This document shows positions 52,001-63,020 of a stretch of 64,000 nucleotides of DNA, one piece after another. Position 1 is the stretch's first letter. Each line of letters starts with the position of its first letter. The DNA is from Lycocorax pyrrhopterus obiensis. Taxonomy: Eukaryota; Chordata; Aves; Passeriformes; Paradisaeidae. The notes under the pieces were generated by a model. It was not told the origin of the DNA. It did no database searches and was given only the letters and a program-made list of their open reading frames with translations. The position numbers and the translations under genes are program-made. The stretch spans positions 7,178,163 through 7,242,162 of the forward strand of contig JACSVZ010000011.1 in the NCBI GenBank assembly GCA_014706295.1. Reading direction: 5' to 3'.

Positions 52001-55000
52001 AGCAGCTGTGGGATTTTTCCTAAGAGCAGCTGTGTAACACTTCAAGAACATCAGCCTCGTTTGATGCACAACCAGATCCCATTCCAGCACCAGATGTAAC
52101 TTACTCTGACAGTTTAAATTCAGAGTAATCCACGCTTTTGGAGAAACCCCTTCTGTAGATTTCTATTACGAACTGCAGTACTGTGTAATGTAATGCAAGA
52201 TTAATTGTTCATGTGCCTCGGGACATATAGTTCAGTACAAAAGGCAAAAAAATGAAAATGTGTTTGTCAACAATATAAATCTCCTGCTTATTTTGTATTT
52301 GATAATCCAGACAATTACTTTAAGCTTCCTGTTTCCTGTTACTATTTTAATAGGAAAAGACTAAAACTAATTTTTTAATTTCTATCTAAGATAGAAACAG
52401 GTGGGTATAATGAGGACACATGAAGCTATTTTTTCCAGTTTTCTGATCATATGATTTCTCCTACACAGCTCAGATGAGAAAAGACTGAAAAATTGAGTAA
52501 GTGTATTTTTAAAAGAAATTTTAGATGAACAATTAAAATTCAGTCAGGGAAATCAGATTTACTTCTTTCTTTTCTGTTAAATTTAATTGCATAGCATCAC
52601 TAATATCATTACTTAAAACATTTATATAGATATTTTGGATGCTTCAATTAATGATTTGTAGGCTAAAATACAAAAAATATTTAAGTGCTTGAAAATTCAT
52701 TTTTAAACTCTTCAAATATTTGTTTTTCAAGAAGCCGAAAAAAGAATGTTTTCTTGCCCTGTGGAAACAGCATCATTTTCACTCTGAAAAAGATCTGGGG
52801 ATTTGAGAAAAATGTAAAGCTCCTTGCAGTCACTGTAAAAGGGCTCATTTCTTACAGAGTCCACATTCTTCTATACATTAGGGAAGGCACTTCTATTGCT
52901 CGAAAGCCTGTGAGCAGGTCTTTGAGCCCTAACTGTGGGATTAACACATCTCCATTTTTAAATTATGGCCAGAAACCCATGAAGTGCAAAACCCACCCGC
53001 AGCCAGCTGCCGCTTCCAGGCCACCAAACACAGGCAGGGAGCCAGCTGCAAGTCACAAAGTTTGGAAATTGGTAGCCCATTCCTGGCCAACACATTTTCT
53101 GGGAATGCCAAAGATGAGCGTCAGGAGTGGGCTGAAAGAGCTGCCACAGCACCAGAAGCAACACAAGCTCTTTCCCCGGGGCTCCCTCTCTCAGTCCCCA
53201 TGCGCTGCAGTTCAGCTGCACACAACAAATAACTGGCAGAATTTCAACATGCTTTAGGCTTTCAGTGCATACAGAGGTCACCTGAATCCCTTACACAGCT
53301 GAGGAAATGATTATACTTTACACCATTAACTTACGGTGTTCAAAGCCCAAAGCTGACAATCCACAGCAGAGGTTTAGAATCATAGAAAAAAGTAACCAAA
53401 GCAGTAAAAGTCATGTTTTCAATGCTCGCAGCCCCACAGCTGCTTTCAGAAAGACAAGCAACTTAGAAATGATGAGAGGATCTTGTAGAATATGACATTT
53501 ATGAAAACTACAGCAGCTGAATCCATTCCCCCCCTTTAAACTGTTACACAGGAATGAGGAAAAACTACTGACACTGACTGACTGCAGCTGATAATCGATG
53601 CTGTCACCTCCCTCTCTGGCCTAGAGAACGACACCACAAAGACCTGGGGTTTGCTGTAGGATGCACTGCTGTGTTCGACTTCAGACCTGCTAGATTTCCA
53701 AGAGGAATAAAGCTATAACCTATCTATTGTACAGAGAAAGGTTATAAGAATCATCAAGCCCACAAAGAAACTCTCAGATGAAGGCACTGAAATAATAGTG
53801 TTTGCCTCAGGAAACAAATGAAAAATCATACTGAATACTTGGCAAAATTAAAGAAAGATTAGTCATCTCTAAGAATATCACAGTATCTAGAATTCCTACA
53901 TTAAACAGTACCAAGGACTTCAGAACATTTCCCAGATCAGACTGTAGCTATAGCAGGTGAATGTAAAGAAGTCTGAGGTGCCCTAACACCTGCCACAATC
54001 TGAAACAGTGTATAGGATTCCACTTGGATCTGACAGCAATTCTGCTGTTGCTATGGAAACATTCACATTCCGTTAAAACCTTAGGAGGTCCGTATCTCCT
54101 TAAGTCACTCGTGTGTACTTTGTTGGCCTTTACTTCTGCTCCACCATCCGAAAGAAGAAAATCTGAGATATTTCTAATGCTTAACCCCCCCCACCCAACA
54201 TTACATAAATTAAAATCTATGATGAAAGGTTATCCTTGAAACAATTCTCCTAGCTTGGCCTGGCTTTCCAGTAGCCAACCAGTTGGGCCAAAGACATCAT
54301 GAGAAATATACTGACAGACAGGATCTTAGTGGAACAACTCCAAAGCCTGACACGCCATTGCCTGCCTCTCCTCAGCATAAGCTTTAGAGCCACTAATGGT
54401 ACAGATGTGTATTTCTGATTGTTATGCATTTCATCCCAAAGCATGGCATTTATCACGGAACTGCATTAACTGTCTCTCACTGGGTTTCACCAGACAGCAG
54501 ACAAGCAGGAAGGACAGAACCAGGCCCGGAAGGCAAAGTATTTTTTTATAAGACTGTCATCTCATTTGAGATTTTTCAGATTTGAGATCAGTTTCTCTAA
54601 AAAAATAATGAAATTCTGAGAAGGATTTGTTGCTACACCCTCAACTAAAAAAAAAAATAAGCCACAAAACCCTGCAGCAAAAACTGAACTAAGACAATGG
54701 AGATACAGAGTCTTCTATTTTTTCAATAACAGACTTGCAATTTCCCAGTTTCCCACAGATTCCCTATAATTACCAACCTGTTCCACAAGGGATACCACAC
54801 CCTTGTTGAAACACATTCTGCACTACAAGGGCTCCTTATTATTTCCCTCGAATTGTAAAGTGGTTAGTAAACAAAATTTATTCCAGTCCGTTGCCACAAA
54901 GTTTATATTTATCATTTCTCATGAAGATTAACCTATTTAGGCAAAGCTTGTCATCTGACCTCAGAATGCCAAATTCAGTGAAATGAAACATTTTACTTTC

Positions 55001-57495
55001 AAATAAATACAAGAATTGATATTTTTGAATAGATTTCTACCTGAATGAAGCATGCAACACATGGGAAAAGCTGCAGACATATGAATGAAGACACTGATAT
55101 TTTTCAATGATTCAGAACAGAAAAGAGAACAAGTTTCCAAAGAAAAAGCTCCATCACCTCCAGATGAGTGCAAGAAAGGAGTATTCTAGATAGAATCCTT
55201 CAAAAAGGTTAGGCCAGAACAAGTCATTATTGCAAGCCATTTGATACTGTCATTTTTAATTAAAGTCATTCTAAAAATAGGGAGGGAAAATTGCTTTACA
55301 GTTTCTAGGTAAGTCTAAATTAAATACTATTTAATACTTTTTTTCTAGCAGGCTGAGAATCTCCTGGATTCTTTGCTGTTTAAAATAAAGTGACAATATT
55401 TAACTGCTAATTTTCACATCAAAAGTCATTATCTTGGAAAGTATTTTCAAATTGAAACTACACAGTGAAATTCCTAAACTGAGTAAACAAATTAAATATA
55501 GGTTAACTATCTGATGTATTTGTGACTAAACAGTTTACTCCTATCAAAAAAATGAACTAATGAAGCAAGATAAAACTGGCTGCGTGCAATGTTACTTCAG
55601 AGCACGTTACAAAAACAGACTCTAACTTGGAAAAATTCTGGTATTATGCAAATTGACCCACACCTTCCTCTGCCACCACTGCACCACTTCCTTTTGGGAA
55701 CACATCCTGAACAACAGCTACCAGAACTGGTCCTCAGACCCCACTACTCTCAGTGGTTCCAGCTGTTTGTGTGGGGTTCACTTTCTACAGTGAAATTACT
55801 TTAATTTAGAATATTTGTCTCAAATTTACTTGAGCAGCAAAACTCAAATGCCTTTTAATTCTTGTATTATCAAGAGTAAGGAACTAAACTGAGAGCTGAA
55901 GTGCAGATGTCCTTTGCCAAAGAGCACCCCAGCTACTCCCCTGTTCCAGCATGTGGCTGCAGCCCGAGCTCTCCCTGGAGCAGAAGCAATGCAAGGATCC
56001 CCAACTGAGCATCCACTTGCTTTGTACAAAGGCTCTGACCCATAACTCAAACTCTGCTGTACCCCTGTGCATCCAGCAGTGCTACAATCTATTGTCGGTG
56101 TTTACAGGGGATCAATGTAAAAAAAAAAAAAAAAAAAATCCAAATCAAAACAAGAAACCAGCAAGCACAACCAGCCAAACAGTGTGCACAGCAGAATGTG
56201 ACTTCTGAGAACAGAGCTGCCAAGCTCAAAAAGGTAAAAGATATAAATTACCAAATTTAGAGTTATTCTTTCTTACTGTGATGGCATGTTCTATCCCAGT
56301 CATTCCTCCTGCACTGACTGGGAGCTGTGTGCTTTCCTTTCCTACACAGAGTGATTTTCCTCACTAGTAAGCTATAGCCTGTGTTCTATAAATTTTGATT
56401 CTTTAAATGAGAAAATCTACACTCTAAACTTGGGCTACAGACTGTAACAAGTTCAGCTATAAATTCTGAATTATAGATCAGAGAGGGTACTACTTTTAGC
56501 ACAAAATTAAACTTTCAATTTTTCAGTGAGGGAATAATCAGTAATTCATAACATGGTTTAGCAACATGTATGGCACACATTGTAATTTTCTCTGAGTACC
56601 CTACGGTGGGTTTTGCTGTCAGATACAAGCACTTTATATGTCACACTGGCCTTTAGGTTCACATTGCCAAATACGAATTTAGTAGAACATTTATTAAGCC
56701 ATTCAACAAACATCTGGTTAATTTACTGTACACTGCAACTTTATTATAAATCAGGGCACTGTAAATACTTCAACCAGACAATCACACACTTAAACCATGT
56801 CTCTGAAAGCCAGTAGTGTCATGAACAAACAAACCTCCAACAGTTTAACAGATACCCAGCCCTGAAGATACACAGCCTAAAAAAGTGTTGTATACCTGGA
56901 AATTTACTTCATTAATAACAAAGACAAAGGAGAAATTAGGGGTAAGAGGTGTGGGCTGGTTCAACTTGATGTATGTGTGTGTGTGTATATATATATATAT
57001 ATTTATTTATACTCTAAAATAACTCCCTAAGTTAAACCAAACAAGCTCATACTTTGAATTAGATTTCTTTCCAACTCTTAACACAAACCTTATTTTTCAT
57101 CTCATGCTGGGACAGTTACGATGCTTCGAATGCAGTGTTTTGCAATCAAGAAAGTGACTCTTCAGGAGTGTCCATCATTTTCTTGAGTAGAATTATCCGT
57201 TACAAAGAATTCTAGGTTTGCAACCTCTTCCACTAAACCCGTATTTTTTCGGATAAGGAACAAAGGGAATAAATACAAGTCCCTTGTATTCAATAATTAC
57301 TGGTGAGGAGGTTTCATTTCCTTCCTGAAAAATTTCTATTTTATATAACTTCATAAAGCACAGTATTTTGCTTTGTCTTTGCCATTCAAATTCACATTAC
57401 CTGATCCAATCCCAGCTTGGTTAGGTAGATGGCACTTCTTTGACATGTTTCATCCTCACAGACTGGTAGTAAATGTTCACTTTGTCCATCCCCAT
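21998..57495 (-). CDS. ITFG1: ITFG1, integrin alpha FG-GAP repeat containing 1 (last ten coding exons)
   Basis: ITFG1 (also TIP, T-cell immunomodulatory protein) is a type I membrane glycoprotein with an FG-GAP/beta-propeller-like ectodomain. Ten exons splice in phase into 345 C-terminal residues. The human protein has about 612, so roughly the first 267 are encoded right of the window. Visible FG-GAP-type acidic loops are DGDGQSE (partial residues 1-7), GDYNMDGYPD and DIYEDGILD. N-glycosylation sequons are NTS, NVS and NGS. A Cys pair is seen in LCSNDCP. The membrane span is about residues 299-321 (IVLLTAIALIGVCVFILAII...), followed by a basic/acidic tail ending HFDAM and TGA. Identity to the human protein is high throughout, with no stop or frameshift, so the gene is intact here. 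NETO2 follows downstream on the same strand. Confidence 0.97.
22058..25477 (-). other. ITFG1: ITFG1 last intron
   Basis: A 3.4-kb AT-rich intron with no recognised repeat. A minus-strand open frame of 135 residues at 22682-23089 lacks splice or family support. Confidence 0.85.
25478..25595 (-). CDS. ITFG1: ITFG1 exon with the membrane span (second from the end)
   Basis: A 118-nt exon, phase 2 to phase 0, with acceptor TTTTGTGTAG and donor GAAAAG|GTAAGC. It begins WSAKLYLTPSN. The next 23 residues (IVLLTAIALIGVCVFILAI and on to GIL) are the single hydrophobic membrane helix, and HWQEK starts the cytoplasmic tail. Confidence 0.97.
25596..27196 (-). other. ITFG1: ITFG1 intron
   Basis: A 1.6-kb intron containing a 30-bp tandem duplication at 26951-27010 and an A run near 26278-26288. 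Nothing else is recognised. Confidence 0.85.
26951..27010. repeat. 30-bp tandem duplication
   Basis: Two adjacent 30-bp copies (26951-26980 and 26981-27010) both begin GAGCTGGTAATA and share TTTTGA-TGTTT, differing at a few positions. Confidence 0.85.
27197..27279 (-). CDS. ITFG1: ITFG1 exon (third from the end)
   Basis: An 83-nt exon, phase 0 to phase 2, with acceptor TTTCTTTCAG and donor CGAAG|GTAATG. It encodes SVRKQEWTAIIPNSQLIVI and then PYPHNVPR(S), the last ectodomain segment. Confidence 0.96.
27280..28149 (-). other. ITFG1: ITFG1 intron
   Basis: A 0.9-kb intron. An open frame on the + strand at 27409-27732 is antisense and has no recognisable domain. No repeats seen. Confidence 0.85.
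28150..28274 (-). CDS. ITFG1: ITFG1 exon (fourth from the end)
   Basis: A 125-nt GC-rich exon, phase 1 to phase 0, encoding (A)GQLSQSAHYALQLPYNV and then GLGRSANFLDHLYVGIPRP through GEK. The acceptor is CCTTCCAG. The donor is AAAAG|GTTGGT, which departs from GTRAGT but is the only one that keeps frame with the next exon (GEK|SVRKQEW). Confidence 0.95.
28331..28353. repeat. (TCAA)n simple repeat
   Basis: Degenerate tandem CAAT/TCAA tetranucleotides near the start of the large ITFG1 intron. Confidence 0.75.
30536..30600. repeat. Imperfect 38-bp tandem duplication
   Basis: The block CCCC-AAAGAACAAGGTA occurs twice, with CAAGGTA at 30551 and again at 30589, giving a 38-bp period. Confidence 0.7.
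31572..31594. repeat. Short perfect inverted repeat
   Basis: TTAAGACTATT, one C, then AATAGTCTTAA. A further direct copy of AAGACTATTCAA follows at 31593-31604. Confidence 0.85.
36066..36098. repeat. (AAAC)n simple repeat
   Basis: Degenerate AAAC/AAAG tetranucleotide stretch in an ITFG1 intron. Confidence 0.75.
37509..37587 (-). CDS. ITFG1: ITFG1 exon (fifth from the end)
   Basis: A 79-nt exon, phase 0 to phase 1, with acceptor CCTTGCAG and donor TCAG|GTAAGAG. It encodes PFGVNQPGPYIMYTTV through GYLKNGS, with an NGS glycosylation sequon at its end. Confidence 0.96.
37588..39454 (-). other. ITFG1: ITFG1 intron
   Basis: A 1.9-kb intron with a short (AAAC)n run near 38133-38157 and otherwise no recognisable element. 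Confidence 0.85.
39455..39498 (-). CDS. ITFG1: ITFG1 44-nt exon (sixth from the end)
   Basis: A very short exon, phase 1 to phase 0, that is invisible to open-reading-frame length filters. It encodes (V)LSGLCSNDCPRKIT, matching the family exactly at the LCSNDCP cysteine pair. The acceptor is TTCTTGCAG and the donor is ACA|GTAAGT. Confidence 0.95.
39499..42105 (-). other. ITFG1: ITFG1 intron
   Basis: A 2.6-kb intron. Its only notable structure is a perfect 14-bp stem inverted repeat at 41545-41576. Confidence 0.85.
41545..41576. repeat. Perfect inverted repeat (14-bp arms, 4-nt loop)
   Basis: Arm CTCTAGTTGTTGCT (41545-41558), loop ATTG, and the exact reverse complement at 41563-41576. The pairing does not extend beyond the arms, so the stem is shorter than a normal pre-miRNA. 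Confidence 0.9.
42106..42214 (-). CDS. ITFG1: ITFG1 exon (seventh from the end)
   Basis: A 109-nt exon, phase 0 to phase 1, with acceptor CCTCTAG and donor ATTG|GTAAG. It encodes GILDIIVLSKGYSNKDF through EADAYFVKVI and completes the DIYEDGILD loop begun in the previous exon. Only 253 bp of intron separate the two. Confidence 0.97.
42468..42618 (-). CDS. ITFG1: ITFG1 exon (eighth from the end)
   Basis: A 151-nt exon, phase 2 to phase 0, with acceptor TTTTACAG and donor GAT|GTAAGTG. It encodes (S)NQQAFLLENVPCNNVSC and then RRMFKVFWELSDLNQIKD through ATFFDIYED. An NVS sequon and a cysteine pair (PCNNVSC) are present. It is more GC-rich than the flanking introns. Confidence 0.97.
42619..49279 (-). 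other. ITFG1: ITFG1 intron (6.7 kb)
   Basis: AT-rich intron. Open frames such as 44060-44455 on the minus strand have no splice context or family match. No interspersed repeat is recognised by eye. Confidence 0.85.
49280..49452 (-). CDS. ITFG1: ITFG1 exon (ninth from the end)
   Basis: A 173-nt exon, phase 0 to phase 2, with acceptor TTTTACAG and donor GGAAG|GTAGAG. It begins WIPVLQDF and contains the clearest FG-GAP loop of the gene, HIGDYNMDGYPDALAILKNT, followed by the NTS sequon. Confidence 0.97.
49850..50669 (+). mobile_element. CR1 LINE, diverged 3' end
   Basis: About 820 bp. It starts in the last part of CR1 ORF2 (GCAGCCTCTTTAGGTTTGTG, ACACCAAACTG, GATGGCCATTCAGAGGGGAC) and ends with the 3'UTR (TCTGACTGGACAAAGCTCTA, AACATGGTCTGAATTC, GGCTGGATCTCCC, TTCAACTTGAACAATTCTAT). 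Many differences and internal shifts mark it as older than the copy at 18829. It is antisense to ITFG1 and non-coding. Confidence 0.85.
56119..56138. repeat. Poly-A run
   Basis: About 20 consecutive A bases in an ITFG1 intron, with no recognisable retroposon body 5' of it. Confidence 0.85.
56971..57010. repeat. (TG)n(TA)n microsatellite
   Basis: A compound dinucleotide tract: alternating GT followed directly by alternating TA, then TTTATTTATA. Such tracts are usually length-polymorphic. It lies 391 bp downstream, in transcript order, of an ITFG1 donor. Confidence 0.9.
57401..57495 (-). CDS. ITFG1: ITFG1 exon (tenth from the end)
   Basis: A 95-nt exon that starts at phase 1 (acceptor TTTGATAG) and ends at phase 0 (CAG|GTAATG). 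It encodes (D)GDGQSEHLLPVCEDE and then TCQRSAIYLTKLGLDQ. The opening DGDG is an FG-GAP calcium-loop type motif, and two cysteines sit at the conserved spacing. The codon split at its start shows that a further exon ending in ...G lies upstream, outside the window. Confidence 0.95.
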
Positions 57496-60400
57496 CTATC
57501 AAAGAGAAAAAAAAACCTGTCAGCTTTGTTTCTGTAATCAGAAACCCTGTTTATATGAAATAATCAGCTGTGAATAACTTACTACTTTTTTAAATGTGAA
57601 AAATTACATGGGATAAACTAGACCTACTCAAAATCCTCAGCCTAATTTGGGTCTTTTGTTTGAAGATTGCCTTCGCTAACGTATTTTTATCTTGACACAT
57701 AATATTGAGAAAATTTTAAATTTTACTGACATACTGAGAAGAGTAAGTCCTTAGTAATTTAATCAATTCCTGTGTTCAGTTGGGAAGAAAATTACCTTTA
57801 ATTCAAATCCACCATTACAAGTCCACCATAAAAACTTATTTAATTTTCTGAACTAGTTTTAAACTCTTGTGCTGTCAGCAAGACTTGAAGAAGAGTCATG
57901 AGTTCACATGTAATATCTGAATCTGTACTTAACGCAAAAAACAACACTGGAGAGTTGATTAACACAACGGCTAATAAATCCCAGGCTTACAGAATTAGGT
58001 AAATTTGAGTAAATTATAGGTTTTCAGAAATGTTCTTTAAGTGCCTTTAATCCATGTATTTCCAAAGCCTTTAGCAGAATAATGACCTTTTAATATTTAA
58101 ACAAGCAATGACTATTTGCATGTAGAGTTCTGACACACAGAGCATATAGCGAGGAAAAAAGCAATAATTTCCTGTCCATTATCTGCTCCAGGAGAAATCT
58201 CTATGTTGCCATTCTGACCTTGCAGCCCTGCCCTCCTCCCAGGAGCCAGGCGAGCACTGGCAGCTCCCTGTCTGGGCTGGGGAGGAGAGCACAGAGGGGG
58301 AGTGCAACACGAGTGCCAAGAAGCAGCAGCAAGAACTGCTGCATCAAGAACCACGGCTGTAAGATCCCGACCACAACCAAACCTGGCTTGCCACAGAGCT
58401 GGTATCCCCAGCTCAGGCAGATTTCAGGGAATCCACTTTTCCAGGCCATGAAATCAAAGCTCACAGTGTAATAAAAAAAAATTCACCTTTTCAACTTGCC
58501 CCCTAGCCCTTACAGTTCTGAGGAGCTGGATATTTCATTCTGAAATAACCACTGTTCACTGTGAACACTGAAATAAAGAGAGGTCCTCATCTGGCACGTT
58601 AATTACTTGAATCATTTCCACTACTGGATTCTATTTTATATCTATCAAATATTGCAGGTTACAGCCACAAACATTCTCTCAGCCTGGCTCCCTGACAGCT
58701 GCTCAGCTATCCCACAATAAATTACATTTCCACTGGTTTGATGTTTCAGAAATACAGCTTATGAACATGCTACAAAATGGATTTCTGTATGAACCACAAA
58801 GGCGCTCAGAGCACCAACGGGCTTCAGGCACACCTACTGCTTGGGTTTGCAGAAATCCAAACCGGCTTATTTATGCAAGTGGATTTTGTAAAACTGCTTG
58901 ATGAAATCTCCTTAGCTAATATGCAAAACCCAGATCATCTGCCAAAGTCACTGAACCCCTTACTCATTTTTCAGTACAGTACTGGCCATAGCCCAGAGGT
59001 CCTGTCATACTTTACCTGTACTGTAAGAAAGGCTTTCTCAGCTTGCCAGCGTGTACGTCTATGAAAGCTGAATCCCCTTTTGGGGGTATGTTTACATCTA
59101 TATCTGTGCACAGCTACATTTTCTGGGTCCCTCCCTTATTTCATCAGGAAGCTGGGAGATGGAAAGGAGGGTTATAAGGGGAGGAGGAGTGATGAAAATA
59201 TCAGACTTCCCCAAATATCTCCAAGTGATAAAGCCAAACTTTTAGTGGCTTCCTACATCCCATCTGCCTCATGAATTACTTTACCTCACCACCAAACCTC
59301 TCCCAAATCCTCATGGCAGCTCTATTCTCAAGGATAGAGAAGTTAGGATGTGAAGTAGCCTAGGTGATAGAAATCCAGTAAGTTCACATCCAAAGAGATG
59401 GGAAAGGGAATTCCCACTGAACAGAGAAATCAACATAGCAACTATTGAATCTGACCATCTGAAATCAGCATCAACTTTTAAAAGTGTTTGCTTTCCTTCT
59501 GCATCATTCAAGAACAACAATTAAAACATTACTGTCTAATCTTTGCTTACATGAACTAGATTAAAATATTGTTGGACTACAGTTTTTTTCTAAACTTAAA
59601 TGGAAAAAAGTGTTCAATTCGCAAATTATAAACCATGGGAATATTGAAGGGTTTGCTAAGATTGAATTAAGTTGCAGAGATATATGTTTCTGAATATAAA
59701 ATGTAAGTTAAGCCCTAATATTTTAATCGCATTTCTACAAAAGTTTTCGTCTGAAGTGATTTTAGAAGATTTTCAGTAACACACAAGGACAAAGAAGCAC
59801 CTTCCTCTGTTTTAGAAAGGGACAAGAACAAGGATGTTCTCATTTTAAATTATGCTACAGAGCAGAGAGGAATATAAAATGTTTGATTCTACTTATACTG
59901 CAAACATTCATCTTGTTATGCCAATAATTCAGTTTGATAGCGTGGGTAGTTAATGTTCAGAGTGGAGCAGGACATCGATGAAAACACCCTTGTAGCTTTG
60001 AGGAATAACCAATCCATAGGACAGTAAGGACAGAACTGGCATATAATTAGACATGAAGCCTTACAGATGCAGGTGTTCTAGATAAATTGCGTAAGACTTG
60101 ATTAAAAAATTCAGTATGATCAACAAATGAAAAGAAAGCAAATATGCATCAAGCAACAAGTCCCTGCAAAATGAAAATACTACAAAATACATTCCATATT
60201 GGAAGGCCAGAGTTTCCTCAATTCCTTTGACCAGAAGATAAACATCCATTTACATAATTTCTTTTATAGGATCATGTTTTCAGTTGCAATTTCTCTTCAA
60301 TTCTGTGTAACATATATTTAAGAATCCAGTAGTTAAAAAAATGAAGTTCAAGATAAGAGAAAAATCTGTTGAAAATTTACAGCACAGTTTTGAAAAAAAG

Positions 60401-62849
60401 ATTTATTTTAAAAATAAATTTTATCAAAAAAATCTTGAAAACAAGATGAGAGGCCATTCTTAAGCTCACATATCTCAAATTATTGTTGTATCCATCTCAC
60501 ACAAGTTTTTCAGACAGAGATATCCATCCTAAGGATACTGGACTGGTTTGCTTGGATTTTGTTTGGTTTTTATTTTCTTCTTCTACACTCCATGCTCAGC
60601 TGAATTTAAAGATCACAAAGATGAGATACAAAAACATTAATTCAGTATTTAGAGCAGACAGAACAAATGTTAAACTTAAAAGGCTTCAAGTAAAGCTCCA
60701 GCATTGAGAATGTAGCTGGAAATAGGACAGCAATGAAACAAGAGTATCTTCTGAGTCGTAGCAAAATAGTTTAAGAAAATCTACAATTAGTCAAATACTG
60801 TATTACAGAAAAGTAGCAAAAGAAGAAAAGCCCAACATTCTTCATCTCTATCATAATATTGTATCTTATTTCTTCTCCAGTTTTTATTTCTAAAGCACAT
60901 CTTACAATGCACAGATCCATCTTTTATAACCAGAAATAATACGTTTCCTGCATTTCTGAAGCTTTTTCAAAGACACTGTGAAACCAACGAATCGATACAG
61001 CAGCTTTTCCAGTTTTGAAAGCAAATATTTCATTCTTCATCTTTACATGATTCCACCTTGGAAGCACCTGCTGGAATGGGAACTACTGACACTGAAGACC
61101 ACACAAAAAGCACCCCCAGCAGTTGCTTGTGTAACAGCTCAAACTCACTAACAACAAATTCACCTTTGACCCGAGCAACTCTTCTCATCTTCATGCCTGG
61201 TTTCAATCTCAATGTAAATAAACATCCTTCAGTTTTAAACTTGATCTTGAAGTTAAATTTCTCCACAAAGGAAAAGGAAGACAGGCATTCAAAGGAGTAT
61301 CATTAGCACAAGTGATCAGTGCAATTAGGTATTCGTAGGTGACAAAACATGCACTGGTGACAACAGCTGGATGAACCCATAAGACGTACACTGGTTTCAA
61401 GTATTTATAAAAAATACCTTGCATAACACGTCTTTAATAATCTTCAGCCTAGGTCTACTTAGGAAACCTACGTCTGGATACCCTCTGTAACCTTCACTTA
61501 GTTTCTGGGGTCTACTAGTCTCTCTTTCTAGCACTGTATGGATTTAAAAATGAAATCTCAGTCCAAACTGGTGGAAATCGTGTTTGTAATTCCAATGTAA
61601 TTTGTAGCAGGAGGTGTGCCCAAACACTCCAGGCTCCAAATGTCCTGCCTGTGCTAGCACCACTCAGCTTGGAGCACCTTTGACACAGAAACAGAAACTC
61701 AACTGTTAATGAGCACATTCTCAACACACGACTCTGTCTTGACTGTGATACAGCATAACTCCATGGTTAATAAAGATCAAGTTTTGTAGGCAGTGGAACG
61801 GGCTAGAAAAAGAACAGTCCCACGTACTCATCACCTGCAAACCTGTACTTATGTCTAAATATGTAAAGACAAAATTAGAAGTCTCATTCCATCTAGGAAT
61901 CATGTGAGAATCATTACTTACAACTGCCTGTTTGCTGTATTTCAAACAAAGACCATGGATACAGAGCCTTCTTTCCAATACTTTGCCCGTGTTTGCCAGG
62001 TGCTGGCAGCCCAACCCAAGTACTCCAAAGCCACTGCCTGTGCAGGTCCCTGAGAGCGCACCTTGCACAGAGCGGTTTTGTGAGAGACACTGCTGAGCTT
62101 TAACTTTGATTGTGAATGTTCACACTTGCATAAAACACAGCTCAAGTATTTTCAATCTGTTCTAAAAGTAAATTTGAATGGGAGAGAGCAGAAAAAACCT
62201 TGTCAATCAGATTAAACCCAACATAATGTTATTAGAATTGTTAGATACTCCAAAAGCAATACTGAGGTACTGCAGCCTGAGAATACATTTTAAACTGAAT
62301 TCACAAAGAGCAAATGGTTAAAGGAGTTCCACACAAGAAACTTCTTCCCGAACGCAGAAGTATCAGAAAGGTGCTTGTAAAGCAAACACACTTGTAATTT
62401 ACGTAGCATGAGTAAACCCAGGCAAAAGATTCTCAATCCCAGTGTTCAAATTCCTTTACAAACATAGAAAAAGGTGTCACAAAAGTGCTCTTTTGCAAGC
62501 AGGTTCAGGGGTTATTAGATTCATGCATGTGCAACGTACTTTCCAAAATGGGCTCTGAAAAGAAAATGGAACCTGGGAAAATGACAACTTCTGTGCTCAC
62601 TCACTCCAAAACTGTTTCATAATCCAGCAAGATAAAGTTGTAGCTATGAAGAGCAAGACAGCTTTTGGTGGGTGTATGATCTAAACCTTTTTAATTTAAA
62701 TGCTCTGTTCTTCTGCTGCAGTGTAATCTTACTTTTGTTCCTTTAAAAACAAAAATAGAATCAACTTTTTGGGGTTATTCTGAGATCGTAGACTGATTAT
62801 TGTAACTTATTACAGTTCTGCTAAATAAAAAGAAATTGTTTTCTAGCAA

Positions 62850-62903
62850 GTTGGAGGTTGGAGTCGATGATCTTCTGAGGTCCTTTCCAACCTTAACTAT
62901 TCA
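62850..62903 (+). mobile_element. CR1 LINE 3'-tip fragment
   Basis: GGAGGTTGGAGTCGATGATC followed by TTCTGAGGTCCTTTCCAACC and AACTATTC matches the last about 50 bp of CR1 elements. Confidence 0.8.
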
Positions 62904-63007
62904 GTGAAATAGAAATATGGTAACTATACAGGCTAAGAAAGTCAGCTTTCATAATTCTGAACATAAAACCAAGACCCTTCATATACCACAAAGTTCCCAC
63001 TCATACA

Positions 63008-63020
63008 TCTCTCTCTCTCT
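63008..63020. repeat. (TC)n simple repeat
   Basis: Short CT dinucleotide run in an ITFG1 intron. Confidence 0.8.

Larger units (their letters stand above)
49453..57400 (-). other. ITFG1: ITFG1 intron (7.9 kb)
   Basis: It contains a diverged CR1 copy (49850-50669), a CpG-bearing GC-rich segment at about 51290-51430, an A run at 56119-56138 and a (TG)n(TA)n microsatellite at 56971-57010. The rest is AT-rich. Confidence 0.85.
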
